From assembly GCF_001866645.1 (NCBI RefSeq), contig NZ_MLYP01000045.1, positions 1-64,000 of the forward strand: a DNA stretch of 64,000 nt, given 5' to 3'. The DNA comes from Streptomyces colonosanans (GTDB lineage Bacteria > Actinomycetota > Actinomycetes > Streptomycetales > Streptomycetaceae). Positions 25,577 to 33,241 of this stretch are shown here, piece after piece. A program made the position numbers and the translations under genes. Within the stretch, counting starts at the first letter, position 1. The number at the start of each line of letters is the position of its first letter. Under the pieces are notes generated by a model. The model did no database searches. It was not told the origin of the DNA and saw only the letters and a list, made by a program, of their open reading frames with translations.

Positions 25577-26752
25577 TCAGCGGCACAGGGCCGTGTCCAC
25601 CACGCTGTCCATGTGCTCCTTGGTCGTCTGGCTCGGCTGCGTGGTCACTGCGACGTTGGCAGCGCGGCCGTTCCCGGTAATGCCACCTCGGGTCTCGTAT
25701 CCCGTCATGCTGCCGCCGTGGCCCCAGTACACGCCGCCGCACGACAGCGGCCTGCTCACGAGGCCCAGGCCGTAGCGGGCACCGGCGGGGAAGGGGTAGG
25801 TGGCGGAGACGGTGGTGCGCATCTGATCGAGCTGGGCCTTCGGCAGGAGGCGGCCGGACAGCAGCGCTCTGAAGAAGCGGTTGAGGTCGGAGTTCGTGGA
25901 GATCATCTGGCCTGCCGCCCATGCCCAGGACGGATCCCATTCCGTGGCGTCGACCAGGGGCGAGCCCGCTGACTCCTGGTAGTAGCCCTTGGGGTGGCGC
26001 TCCCGGATGGTCGCGTCGCCGGGGGCGGGGAAGTAGGTGTGGCGCAGGCCGAGGCGTCTGACGATGCGCTGGTCGATCTGTTCGGCGACGGTGTGGCCGG
26101 TGACCTTCTGGACGAGCAGGCCCGCCACGAGGTAGTTCGTGTTGTTGTGCTCCCATTTCGCTCCGGGGGCGAAGTGAGCCTCGTGCTTCAGGGCGAGGTC
26201 CAGGAGTTCGCCGGGCTCGTAGAAGCGGATGTCGTCGCTGAGGTAGTTCACGTAGTTGGGAAGTCCGCTGGTGTGCTGGAGGAGTTGGCGGACAGTGATG
26301 CGGCGGCCGTCGATGCCGTCCCCGCGCAACAGGCCAGGCAGGTAGGTGTCGACGGAAGCGTCGAGTTCGACCTTGCCCTCGGCGACCAGTTGCAGCACGA
26401 CCACGGCCGTGAAGGTCTTGGTGTTGCTGCCGATGCGGACCTGACCGTCCCTGGGGACCTTCGCGCCCGTGGCCACGTCGCCGACGCCCGCGGTGTACGT
26501 ACGGGTGTGACCGTGGCGGTCCTGGACGCTCGCCAGCGCGGCGGGCACACCGTCCTCACGTACCAGTTGGTTCAGGCCCTTCGGCACGGAGTGCGTTTTG
26601 GAGGCCGGCGCCGCCGACGCCGCGGGCGACGCCAGAGCGCCCACCGTCATCACGCCGACGGCCGCCGCGGCCGCGGCTGTCACGGCCCTGCGCCGACCAC
26701 CGCCCGACCGCCGTCCGGACGAACGCAACCTCTGCCCTGCCTGTTCGCGCAC
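25577..26752 (-). CDS. Secreted serine hydrolase (class C beta-lactamase / D-Ala-D-Ala carboxypeptidase fold)
   Basis: A 391-residue exported protein with an Arg-rich signal region and hydrophobic core (AVTAAAAAAVGVMTVGALAS). Catalytic motifs of the class C fold are present: SxxK in GSNTKTFTAV, YxN in NNTNYLVAGL and HxG in WGHGGSMTGYE. In Streptomyces such enzymes are usually DD-carboxypeptidases or esterases rather than resistance enzymes. GTG at 26752 has GGAG about 7 nt upstream. It is flanked by IS5 remnants on both sides. Confidence 0.9.
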   Translation of the reverse strand: MREQAGQRLRSSGRRSGGGRRRAVTAAAAAAVGVMTVGALASPAASAAPASKTHSVPKGLNQLVREDGVPAALASVQDRHGHTRTYTAGVGDVATGAKVPRDGQVRIGSNTKTFTAVVVLQLVAEGKVELDASVDTYLPGLLRGDGIDGRRITVRQLLQHTSGLPNYVNYLSDDIRFYEPGELLDLALKHEAHFAPGAKWEHNNTNYLVAGLLVQKVTGHTVAEQIDQRIVRRLGLRHTYFPAPGDATIRERHPKGYYQESAGSPLVDATEWDPSWAWAAGQMISTNSDLNRFFRALLSGRLLPKAQLDQMRTTVSATYPFPAGARYGLGLVSRPLSCGGVYWGHGGSMTGYETRGGITGNGRAANVAVTTQPSQTTKEHMDSVVDTALCR

Positions 26753-26867
26753 GAGTCAACTCCTATGGAAGTCCTGGGAACCAACGGCATGTGCCGGGTC
26801 CCAGCATTTCCGGAGGCGACCGGCCGGGACGATCCCGCTAACCGCCGAACTCCAGGTAGGGCTACCC

Positions 26868-27120
26868 CCAAGATCCCGTCGCCAGGTGGCCCCAGACCCC
26901 GAAGTCGTCCAACGCGCCCCCGGCGTCAAAGGGTTCAAAGTGATCCCTCGACGCCGGGTCGTCGAGCGGACCTTCGGCTGGCTCATGCACCACCGCCGAC
27001 TCGCCCGCGACTACGGAAACCCATCCCGACCGCTCCGAAGCCATAATCCACGTCGCCATGATCGACCTCATGAGCCGACGCCTCACCCATGAATCCACCC
27101 TGAACTGGCGCGACACCTGA
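26868..27120 (+). pseudogene. IS5-family transposase, C-terminal remnant with frameshift
   Basis: Plus-strand residues APGVKGFKVIPRRRVVERTF and GWLMHHRRLARDYG, then after a 1-nt shift ETHPDRSEAIIHVAMIDLMS and RRLTHESTLNWRDT to a stop at 27120. This is the conserved C-terminus of an IS5 subgroup (VVERTFGWL). The DDE core and N-terminus are absent. It lies opposite in strand to the 25070-25286 fragment, so the two are not simply one split copy. Confidence 0.7.
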
Positions 27121-27170
27121 ACCACGAACCAAACACCCCCGCCAGGACAAAACGCTCTTTGAGACGCTCA

Positions 27171-27662
27171 CTAATCAACTCCGTCGTCGGTTCCGCCCCC
27201 GGTCCCCTCCAGTTTCGCGGCGATGTGTTCGAGGGCGGCGAGGTCATCGGGCGTGAGTCGGTCGACAAAGTGGCGTCGCACCGAGGCAACGTGGGCGGGG
27301 GCGGCGTCCTTGAGTGTGTCCAGGCCGTGCTCGGTGAGGGTCAGGAGGCAGCCTCTGCCGTCGGCCGGGTCGGGTGCGCGCCGGACGAGGCCGCGCGCTT
27401 CCATGCGGGTTGCGTGCCGGGACAGCCGGCTGCGCGACCAGGCCATTTTGGCGGCCTGTTCGCGCAGGGTGCTGGTTTGGTCGGGCCGCTCTGACAGTGT
27501 GCTCAGCACCTCGTAGTCGGACTCGGAGAGTCCGACCGCGGTCAGATCACGCGCCGTGCCGGCCTGGAGGGCGGTCACCATGCCGCGGAAGGCCCGCCAC
27601 GCGCGCTCCTCGTCCGGGTTCAGCCAGCGCGCAGTGGTGGCGGCCGACGATTTCGTTGACAT
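27171..27662 (-). CDS. MarR-family transcriptional regulator
   Basis: A 163-residue winged-helix regulator: LTAVGLSESDYEVLSTLSER, LREQAAKMAWSRSRLSRHAT (recognition helix), RMEARGLVRRAPDPADGRGC (wing) and a C-terminal dimer helix. MarR proteins bind palindromes and release on ligand binding. It is divergent from the reductase-GNAT fusion with only 30 bp between the start codons, which lie inside a perfect inverted repeat (27651-27704). Promoter geometry suggests a leaderless transcript; no ribosome site is visible. It very likely represses both genes (inference). Confidence 0.9.
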   Translation of the reverse strand: MSTKSSAATTARWLNPDEERAWRAFRGMVTALQAGTARDLTAVGLSESDYEVLSTLSERPDQTSTLREQAAKMAWSRSRLSRHATRMEARGLVRRAPDPADGRGCLLTLTEHGLDTLKDAAPAHVASVRRHFVDRLTPDDLAALEHIAAKLEGTGGGTDDGVD

Positions 27663-27704
27663 GGAAAGAGTCTATCGGCTAGCTTCGTTTCCATGTCAAC
27701 GAAA
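27651..27704. promoter_or_regulatory. Symmetric divergent promoter/operator within a perfect 17-bp inverted repeat
   Basis: TTTCGTTGACATGGAAA at 27651-27667 is mirrored exactly at 27688-27704, spacer 20 bp. Each arm contains the start codon and the first three codons (ATGTCAACGAAA) of one divergent gene, and also a TTGACA -35 box for the opposite gene. For the reductase gene: TTGACA 27656-27661 and TAGCTT 27680-27685. For marR: TTGACA (complement of 27694-27699) and TAGACT (complement of 27669-27674). Transcription would begin at or next to each ATG. Confidence 0.6.
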
Positions 27705-28814
27705 AATACGCGCGTTCTCGTACTGGTGTGCAGCACCCGGCCCGGCGCCCTCGGCCCGTTGGTCGGGGCGTGGCTGATCGAGACGATCACGCATCGTGCC
27801 GAGGAACTCGGCGTCGAACTCGTGCCGCTGGCCCTCGGCGACCTTGATCTGCCGTTCCTCGATGAAGAGGAGCATCCGTCCTCCGGTGTCTACCGGCAGG
27901 AGCACACACGACGGTGGAGTGCGATCGCGGACGCGGCAGACGGCTTCATCGTGGTGACGCCGGAGTACAACTACGGGATGCCCGCGACCCTGAAGAACGC
28001 CCTTGACTACCTCGGCCGCGAGTGGGCGTGGAAGCCGATCGGCTTCGTCAGCTACGGCAACACCTCGGCAGGCACGCGATCGGTCCAGCACGCCAAACAG
28101 GTGGTGACCACGCTGCGTTTGGTGCCGCTGGGCGCCACGGTCGCTATCCGCATCTCCGACGCGACGGAGCAGGGCCGGGTACGTCCGAACGCCGCTCTCG
28201 CCGGGGCGGCCGTCGGCGTACTGGACGAGCTGGTCCGGGTTGCCCACGCCCTGCGGCCGATGCGCGAGAGGGATCGAGCGGGGACGCTGCCGGTCCCGTT
28301 GCCGGGGTCGTACGTGCGGCGACTGGTCCCCGGCGACGCACCCGAGGTCACCGTGCTGCAGCGATGCTGCTGGGTGGACGAGGCCCTGGCCAACGACACG
28401 CTGGCGATCCCGGCCCTGCATGAATCAGTGGATGAGGTGCGCGAGTGGCTTGCGGACTGGCACGCCACGGGCCTGTGGCGGGACGGCCGACTCCTGGGCA
28501 TGGTGCGGGCACGTCGCATCGACACCGACTGGCACGTGGGTCGGCTCGCCGTCGTCCCCGACCTGCGGGGCCATGGCCTGGGCCGCTGGCTGCTGCACAT
28601 CGCGGAGTCCGCAGCCGAGCAGATGTGCCGCCGCATCGTGCTAACCACTGGCAGCGCCAGCCGCCGGAACATCGGTCTCTATGAGAGCGAGGGGTACCGG
28701 TCGCTGTCGCACGCCGGTGCCGACGGGACGATGTGTCTTACCAAGGACACAGAGGCGACGTCTTCGAGTGGGCCCATGGGTCGTCCCGCACTATCCGGTT
28801 CCTGCCCAGCCTGA
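27693..28814 (+). CDS. NADPH-dependent FMN reductase fused to a GNAT acetyltransferase
   Basis: A 373-residue two-domain protein. Residues about 1-185 are an NADPH:FMN reductase/flavodoxin-like domain: RVLVLVCSTRPGALGPLVGA, VTPEYNYGMPATLKNALDYL (FMN-binding loop) and GFVSYGNTSAGTRSVQHAKQ. Residues about 205-350 are a GNAT domain: VRRLVPGDAPEVTVLQRCCW, LAVVPDLRGHGLGRWLLHIA (acetyl-CoA loop) and RRNIGLYESEGYRSLSHAGA. The start is fixed by the divergent palindrome and the 5'UTR is essentially absent. The last 20 residues (SSSGPMGRPALSGSCPA) look like read-through into unrelated DNA. Fusion suggests that reduction and acetylation act on one substrate, perhaps a nitro- or quinone-type toxic compound (inference). 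Confidence 0.85.
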   Translation: MSTKNTRVLVLVCSTRPGALGPLVGAWLIETITHRAEELGVELVPLALGDLDLPFLDEEEHPSSGVYRQEHTRRWSAIADAADGFIVVTPEYNYGMPATLKNALDYLGREWAWKPIGFVSYGNTSAGTRSVQHAKQVVTTLRLVPLGATVAIRISDATEQGRVRPNAALAGAAVGVLDELVRVAHALRPMRERDRAGTLPVPLPGSYVRRLVPGDAPEVTVLQRCCWVDEALANDTLAIPALHESVDEVREWLADWHATGLWRDGRLLGMVRARRIDTDWHVGRLAVVPDLRGHGLGRWLLHIAESAAEQMCRRIVLTTGSASRRNIGLYESEGYRSLSHAGADGTMCLTKDTEATSSSGPMGRPALSGSCPA

Positions 28815-29003
28815 TCGCAAGGGGCCGGCCAGAAACGCGCCGCAGCCGACGCCCCGTTGCGGGCGCGGGCGGTGTGCGAGGCGATGGACGTGGAGATCAC
28901 GCCCAACAACGTCAACGACGTCCGTCTGAAGCTCAAGCGGCTGGTCGAGCGCGGGATCCTGATCGAGATCGAGCAGGGGTTGTTCACCCGGCCGCGGCCA
29001 TAG
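28815..29003 (+). pseudogene. Winged-helix-like coding remnant without start
   Basis: In frame just after the fusion's stop codon, the plus strand reads APLRARAVCEAMDVEITPNN, VNDVRLKLKRLVERGILIEI and EQGLFTRPRP to a TAG at 29001-29003. The helix-strand pattern (VERGIL...GLFT) looks like a small DNA-binding wing. I recall similar C-termini in hypothetical Streptomyces proteins near insertion sequences. The 260 bp that follow, to 29263, contain nothing I can assign. Confidence 0.45.
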
Positions 29004-29263
29004 CCGCCCAGCGAGCCCGCGACCAGACCGCTTGCCCCAACCGAAAGGGCAAAACGGGCGTCAGTCCACGTACCGCCCCCTCAAGTGAGTATCTTTGCCT
29101 GGTTCATTTTGGCCGTCATTACCTGGATGGCCTACTCGGTGTGGCGTATGCGCCTCCTGCCCGCTCGGAGACGCGCGGTTTCCGTCCCGCATCGCGGGCG
29201 CGGTGACCGGCCGTTCGCCCGTCACCGCGCCCGCGGTGTCACTTCTCGTTATGTGTCGCTATG

Positions 29264-30907
29264 TCAGACGGCCGGTGCCGGGAACGGGTCGAGGTCCGGC
29301 TTGAGCACCTGGCCGGGCTTCGGAACGGCCTGGTCCACCAGGTAGGAGGTCACCAGCCCGTTGAGGGCCTTGCTCCGGCCGACCGCGCAGTGCTCGATCA
29401 TGTCGACCGTGACCAGCACGGAGTCGCCGAGCTCCCGCTGCATGTTCTGGGCGAACTTGTACTGGGTGGCCGGGTCGAAGGTGTTGCCGATGACCATGAC
29501 CGGGTTGGCGGTCCGCTTGTTCCACGGGCCGGGGTACTGCTCGGCGGAACGCGCCGGCGACGGCCAGGTCGCGCACGCGGGCGCGTCGTAGGCCTGGTAC
29601 CGGCCGAAGGTGGGGGCGTTGAGCTCCCAGGCGCGGGCCAGGTTCGCGAACACCTTCGGGTTCGTCGGGTACGGCTTGTCCTGACAGTTGACGCCGTAGT
29701 AGGAGTCGTCCGAGGTGTACGGGGAGTCGGCGGGCGCCTCGCGCAGTGCTGCCGGGGCGACCTTGGCCAGCCGGTCCGCCTCGTCCGTGGGCATCGTTCC
29801 GGCCACGGCGCCGAAGCCCGGCTGCGGGTTGATCACCTTGTCCAGGGCCTGCAACGAGCGGGCCAGCGGCGCCAGCTGGGTCTGCGCGTACAGGGCGTTG
29901 GCGACCTGGCTGGTGAAGCTGCTCAGAGTGACCTGTGAACCGCTCGGCAGGGTCACGGGGCTCGTGCGAAGGTGGTCGCGGATCGCGTCGAATCTGGCGC
30001 GGGTGTCGCCCTCGGCGAACGCGCAGCGCGGCGCACCGGCGGCCTTGCAGCGCTTGAGGAACTCGTCCAGAGCGAGCTCGAAGCCGCCCGCAGCGCGCTG
30101 CCGGTCGTACTCCAGGCCGTTGTGCAGGCGCAGGTGCGGGTCGACGTTGCCGTCGATGATGAGGGCGCGCACCTTGTCCGGGTACATGTTGGCGTAGGTG
30201 GCGCCGATCAACGTGCCGTAGGAGAAACCGGCGAAGTTCAGCTGTGTGTCACCGACGGCCTGACGCATCCGGTCGAGGTCGCGCACCACGTTGATGGTGG
30301 ACATGTGCTTGATGAGCGCACCCGCGTTACGGGCGCACGCGTCGGTGTAGTCCTTGGTGGCCGTGAGAGTGCTGTCCACCTCCGCCGGTGTGACGGGCAC
30401 ACCGGTCATCCGGTCGAAGACCGCGTCGGCATCCTCCTGGGTCTTGAAGCACTTCAGCGGATTGCTGCGGGCCACGCCGCGGGGATCGAAGCCGATCAGG
30501 TCGAAGTGCTCCATGACGCGGGGCTCGAACCGGGTCGTGGTGGCCCACAGGTAACCACTGCCGCCGGGTCCGCCGGGGTTGAGGAACAGCGATCCGATGC
30601 GCTTGGCCGGGTCGCCGGCCCGCCGCCGCATCATGGCGATGCCGACCTTCTCCCCGGACGGGTTCGCGTAGTCCAGCGGCACCGGGTAGACAGCGCAGTC
30701 GTAGATCTTCGGGTCAGGCTTGGACGGGTCCGGATTGCAGGGCGTCCAGACCACCGGGTCGACCTGCTGACCGGCTGTGGCCGGGGCGGTCGCGGGGGTC
30801 GTTGCCCTGGCGGGTGCCGCCGGGGCAGCCGACGCCGTGACGGTGACGCCGGAAACGAGGGCGAGGGCGCTGGTGAGCGCTGCCGTCAGAGTCGATATGC
30901 GGGACAA
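29264..30907 (-). CDS. Secreted alpha/beta-hydrolase, tripeptidyl aminopeptidase-like
   Basis: A 547-residue exported hydrolase with an N-terminal signal (TLTAALTSALALVSGVTVTA then SAA). The nucleophile elbow is GFSYGTLIG; the oxyanion region is FLNPGGPGGSG; the acid and histidine lie in VIGNTFDPATQ and DMIEHCAVG within the C-terminal TAP-like domain. This layout matches Streptomyces tripeptidyl aminopeptidases and related proline iminopeptidase-type enzymes that trim secreted peptides. TTG at 30907 is preferred because AGGAGG lies 5 nt upstream. Monocistronic. Confidence 0.9.
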   Translation of the reverse strand: MSRISTLTAALTSALALVSGVTVTASAAPAAPARATTPATAPATAGQQVDPVVWTPCNPDPSKPDPKIYDCAVYPVPLDYANPSGEKVGIAMMRRRAGDPAKRIGSLFLNPGGPGGSGYLWATTTRFEPRVMEHFDLIGFDPRGVARSNPLKCFKTQEDADAVFDRMTGVPVTPAEVDSTLTATKDYTDACARNAGALIKHMSTINVVRDLDRMRQAVGDTQLNFAGFSYGTLIGATYANMYPDKVRALIIDGNVDPHLRLHNGLEYDRQRAAGGFELALDEFLKRCKAAGAPRCAFAEGDTRARFDAIRDHLRTSPVTLPSGSQVTLSSFTSQVANALYAQTQLAPLARSLQALDKVINPQPGFGAVAGTMPTDEADRLAKVAPAALREAPADSPYTSDDSYYGVNCQDKPYPTNPKVFANLARAWELNAPTFGRYQAYDAPACATWPSPARSAEQYPGPWNKRTANPVMVIGNTFDPATQYKFAQNMQRELGDSVLVTVDMIEHCAVGRSKALNGLVTSYLVDQAVPKPGQVLKPDLDPFPAPAV

Positions 30908-31112
30908 AGAGCCTCCTTCGGTTGTCAAACCCGGTCAGGATGGCAGCACTTGAAGGCCCGGTAAAGATCGTGCGCAAGATGTCGGTGGGTTGAAATGCAA
31001 GTGGGGTGACGCCTGGTTCGGCACCACCCCACTTGCTGCGCGCTACGTTCTGGCAGCGCCTCGCCGCCGACATCGAGCGCGTATGTGACACCGGCATCGC
31101 CGTCGAACACGC

Positions 31113-31370
31113 GTGATGACGAAGAGAATCGACCGCCTGGAGCGAGCCGGACTCGTCACCCGCCGCCGTTCAGAGGACGACCAACGCGGCCGGATCGTCG
31201 CCCTCACCAAACCTGGACGTGAACTGATCGACCGGGCGTTCACCGACCACCTGCGCAACGAACGCCACCTGCTGGATGTACTGACGCCCACCGAGGCCGA
31301 TTCACTTGAGACGCTGCTCACGACCTGGCTCTCCCGCATGGAGCATCCGCGTCCTTCTCACGGCGAGTGA
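31113..31370 (+). pseudogene. MarR-family regulator, 5'-truncated
   Basis: Reads MTKRIDRLERAGLVTRRRSE, DDQRGRIVALTKPGRELIDR and a C-terminal dimerisation helix. Full MarR proteins are about 150 residues; the N-terminal dimer helix and the first part of the helix-turn-helix are missing, and the sequence before 31110 belongs to something else. It could be translated from the ATG at 31113 but would lack the complete DNA-binding fold. Confidence 0.6.
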
Positions 31371-31419
31371 CCCGCCCCCGGGGCTGCGACCAGCGCCTTG
31401 GCGGCTCGGACGGAAGTCC

Positions 31420-31790
31420 TCACGAGCAGAGCAGGACCCGCTTGCGCAGGAGGCAAAAGCCGGCGCGGCCGAACATCGGCCGTTCGAGCGTCTTGATCCG
31501 ATTGACTGCTCCTTCGACCGGGCCGGAGTTCCACCTGGTGGTCAGCCCGGTAGTCACCGCGTCGGAGTCGCTGTTCAAGCCGGCGGCGAAGCTGCTGATG
31601 CCGGGCATGTCGGCGTCGGTGGCCTCGTTGACCATGTGCTGCCAGCGGGTGGCGCGGGCGTATGGCTGGACGGTGTGCCGACCCCATCCCAGGGGGTGGG
31701 CGATGTAGCGGATGCCCATGCCCTGGCCGAGGAGATCGTGGGCGAGGGCCAGCCGTGAGCCCGGCAATGATTCGCCGGACGTCGCTGGGA
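31420..31790 (-). pseudogene. ISL3-family transposase remnant with internal deletion
   Basis: Minus-strand residues GIRYIAHPLGWGRHTVQPYA resemble the helix-turn-helix block of ISL3 transposases and are joined directly to FAAGLNSDSDAVTTGLTTRW, NSGPVEGAVNRIKTLERPMF and GRAGFCLLRKRVLL, the normal C-terminus. Several hundred residues between them are missing, including most of the catalytic core. Confidence 0.65.
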
Positions 31791-31798
31791 ACGGGCTG

Positions 31799-32305
31799 TC
31801 AGGCCATCGCGAACTTGGCAACGTACTCGTCGAAGGGCTCGATGCCGACTTCCGCGCGGAGTTCGTCCATGCGCTCGGGCTCTTCGCAGGGCCACGGAAC
31901 CGGTGCCCCGCCATTCACGCCGGCGATCTGAGTGCCGTAGATCTGCTTGCGGCCCTCGTTGGTCAGCGTGCGGTCGCGCAGAAAGGCCAGCTCGCGTGGG
32001 CTGGCCGAGCCTGCCGACACCGCCTGCTGCATCAGCTGGAGGGCGCGTCGCTGGACGTCGAGCTGCCGGTCGGCGTGCTGGGCAATCAGCCATGCGGCGC
32101 GTGCGGCCTCCTCTCCGGCGATTTCTGCTGTCGGCCAGCCGTACTCATCCATGATCTCGCTGAGTCGGTCACCGTGCCGTGCGGTCAGTCGGCGCCACGC
32201 CAGCTGCTCGGCGGGGTCGTCGCTATGCGCGTGGACTGAGGACTGGTGATCGGCCGCGGCCATGGCCGTGAGTTCCTCCGCCAGCGCGGCAACGTCGTGC
32301 GTCAC
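31799..32305 (-). CDS. DUF6624-family protein
   Basis: A 168-residue soluble protein. DEYGWPTAEIAGEEAARAAW, LIAQHADRQLDVQRRALQLM and SPRELAFLRDRTLTNEGRKQ, then IYGTQ, match my recollection of the DUF6624 pattern (GWP...W.IAQHAD...YLxDR...G..QxYGTQ). Function unknown. GTG at 32305 is preferred because AGGGAG lies 6 nt upstream; TTG at 32323 is an alternative. A dead ISL3 piece abuts its 3' end. Confidence 0.7.
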   Translation of the reverse strand: MTHDVAALAEELTAMAAADHQSSVHAHSDDPAEQLAWRRLTARHGDRLSEIMDEYGWPTAEIAGEEAARAAWLIAQHADRQLDVQRRALQLMQQAVSAGSASPRELAFLRDRTLTNEGRKQIYGTQIAGVNGGAPVPWPCEEPERMDELRAEVGIEPFDEYVAKFAMA

Positions 32306-32488
32306 TGTCAACTCCCTGGTCAAGTCGATGCGTTGTGCTGGTTGCCCGCAACCCTAGAAGACCATATCGGGTGCAAAGATCATTCCGGAGAACGGTGACG
32401 GGTACCTCCGCGCACCGCAGATAATGGATCTGCCCCTGGAGCCACGCGGCCTGGGCCACTTCGCGGCCTGTCGGCTGTCAAGCAGCCG

Positions 32489-33076
32489 CTATTCGTTGAC
32501 CAGCACCGGGATGGTGACCACGGCGGCAGTGGGGCTGCCCTTGAGGCCGTTGGCGGGGATGGTGAAGTCGATCCCTGCGTTCTCGGCCTGCGGGCCGGAG
32601 TGCTCGCTGTGGTCGTGGGCCGCCTCGTCATTCTCGGCGTGCTCGAAGGTGCCGGTGCCCAGCAGGCGGCCCTGGGCGTCGTAGTAGGCGGCACGCAGCT
32701 CGAGGTCGATGAGGTGGCTGACGTCGGAGGTGACGGCCAGGTGTCCGGTGACGGCGGCCGGTCCCTTGGCAAGGGCAAGCTTGGTGATCCGGACCCGGTC
32801 GGTGAAGGGCCCGTCCGAGATGCGGACCTCACCGGGGGTGGCGGCTGGGCTGAGGCTGGCCGCCGGAGCAGGGGCGGACCGGGGCGAGGGCAGGGCGATC
32901 TTGGCGGGTGTGGCCGACGGGGCCGTGCTGTGCGGCCGACGGCCCTGGCCGCTGTCGTGGCTGTCGCTGCCATTGCCGGTGCAGCCGGTGAGTGTGGCGA
33001 GCGCGAGGACACCCACAGCAGTGGCGGAGGCGACGCGGACGCGGGTACGACTGCGGGGGCTGGCGGGGAGGTTCAT
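32489..33076 (-). CDS. Putative lipoprotein of unknown function
   Basis: A 195-residue exported protein. The lipobox is ALATLTGC (cysteine at about residue 32), followed by a Pro/Ala/Ser linker and a beta-rich domain from about residue 85 (GEVRISDGPFTDRVRITKLA, LIDLELRAAYYDAQGRLLGT). A His/Asp-rich segment (HAENDEAAHDHSEHSG) may bind metal. It sits about 160 bp downstream of the alkaline phosphatase gene on the same strand, so co-expression is possible. No named family recognised. Confidence 0.7.
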   Translation of the reverse strand: MNLPASPRSRTRVRVASATAVGVLALATLTGCTGNGSDSHDSGQGRRPHSTAPSATPAKIALPSPRSAPAPAASLSPAATPGEVRISDGPFTDRVRITKLALAKGPAAVTGHLAVTSDVSHLIDLELRAAYYDAQGRLLGTGTFEHAENDEAAHDHSEHSGPQAENAGIDFTIPANGLKGSPTAAVVTIPVLVNE

Positions 33077-33241
33077 GGGTGGGGACTCCTGGTACGTACT
33101 CGGGGCGGTCGGCGCCCGGCCGACGGCTCCCGCGACCCTGGGCTGCCGACACTGGCCGGTCGGCCGTCGTCAGGAGCGGGTGCGGAAACCGGACGGGGCC
33201 GGGAGCGCGGTATGCGCTCCTGGCCCCGCTTCAGCTGGTGA

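Noticed and set aside
29085..29345. Small membrane-like frame beginning MSIFAWFILAVITWMAYSVW
   Set aside because: Start lacks a clear ribosome site and the frame becomes Arg-rich and overlaps the peptidase gene end; possible but unsupported.
29261..30964. Long plus-strand frames opposite the secreted peptidase
   Set aside because: Gly/Val/Arg-rich antisense shadow of a gene with clear catalytic motifs.
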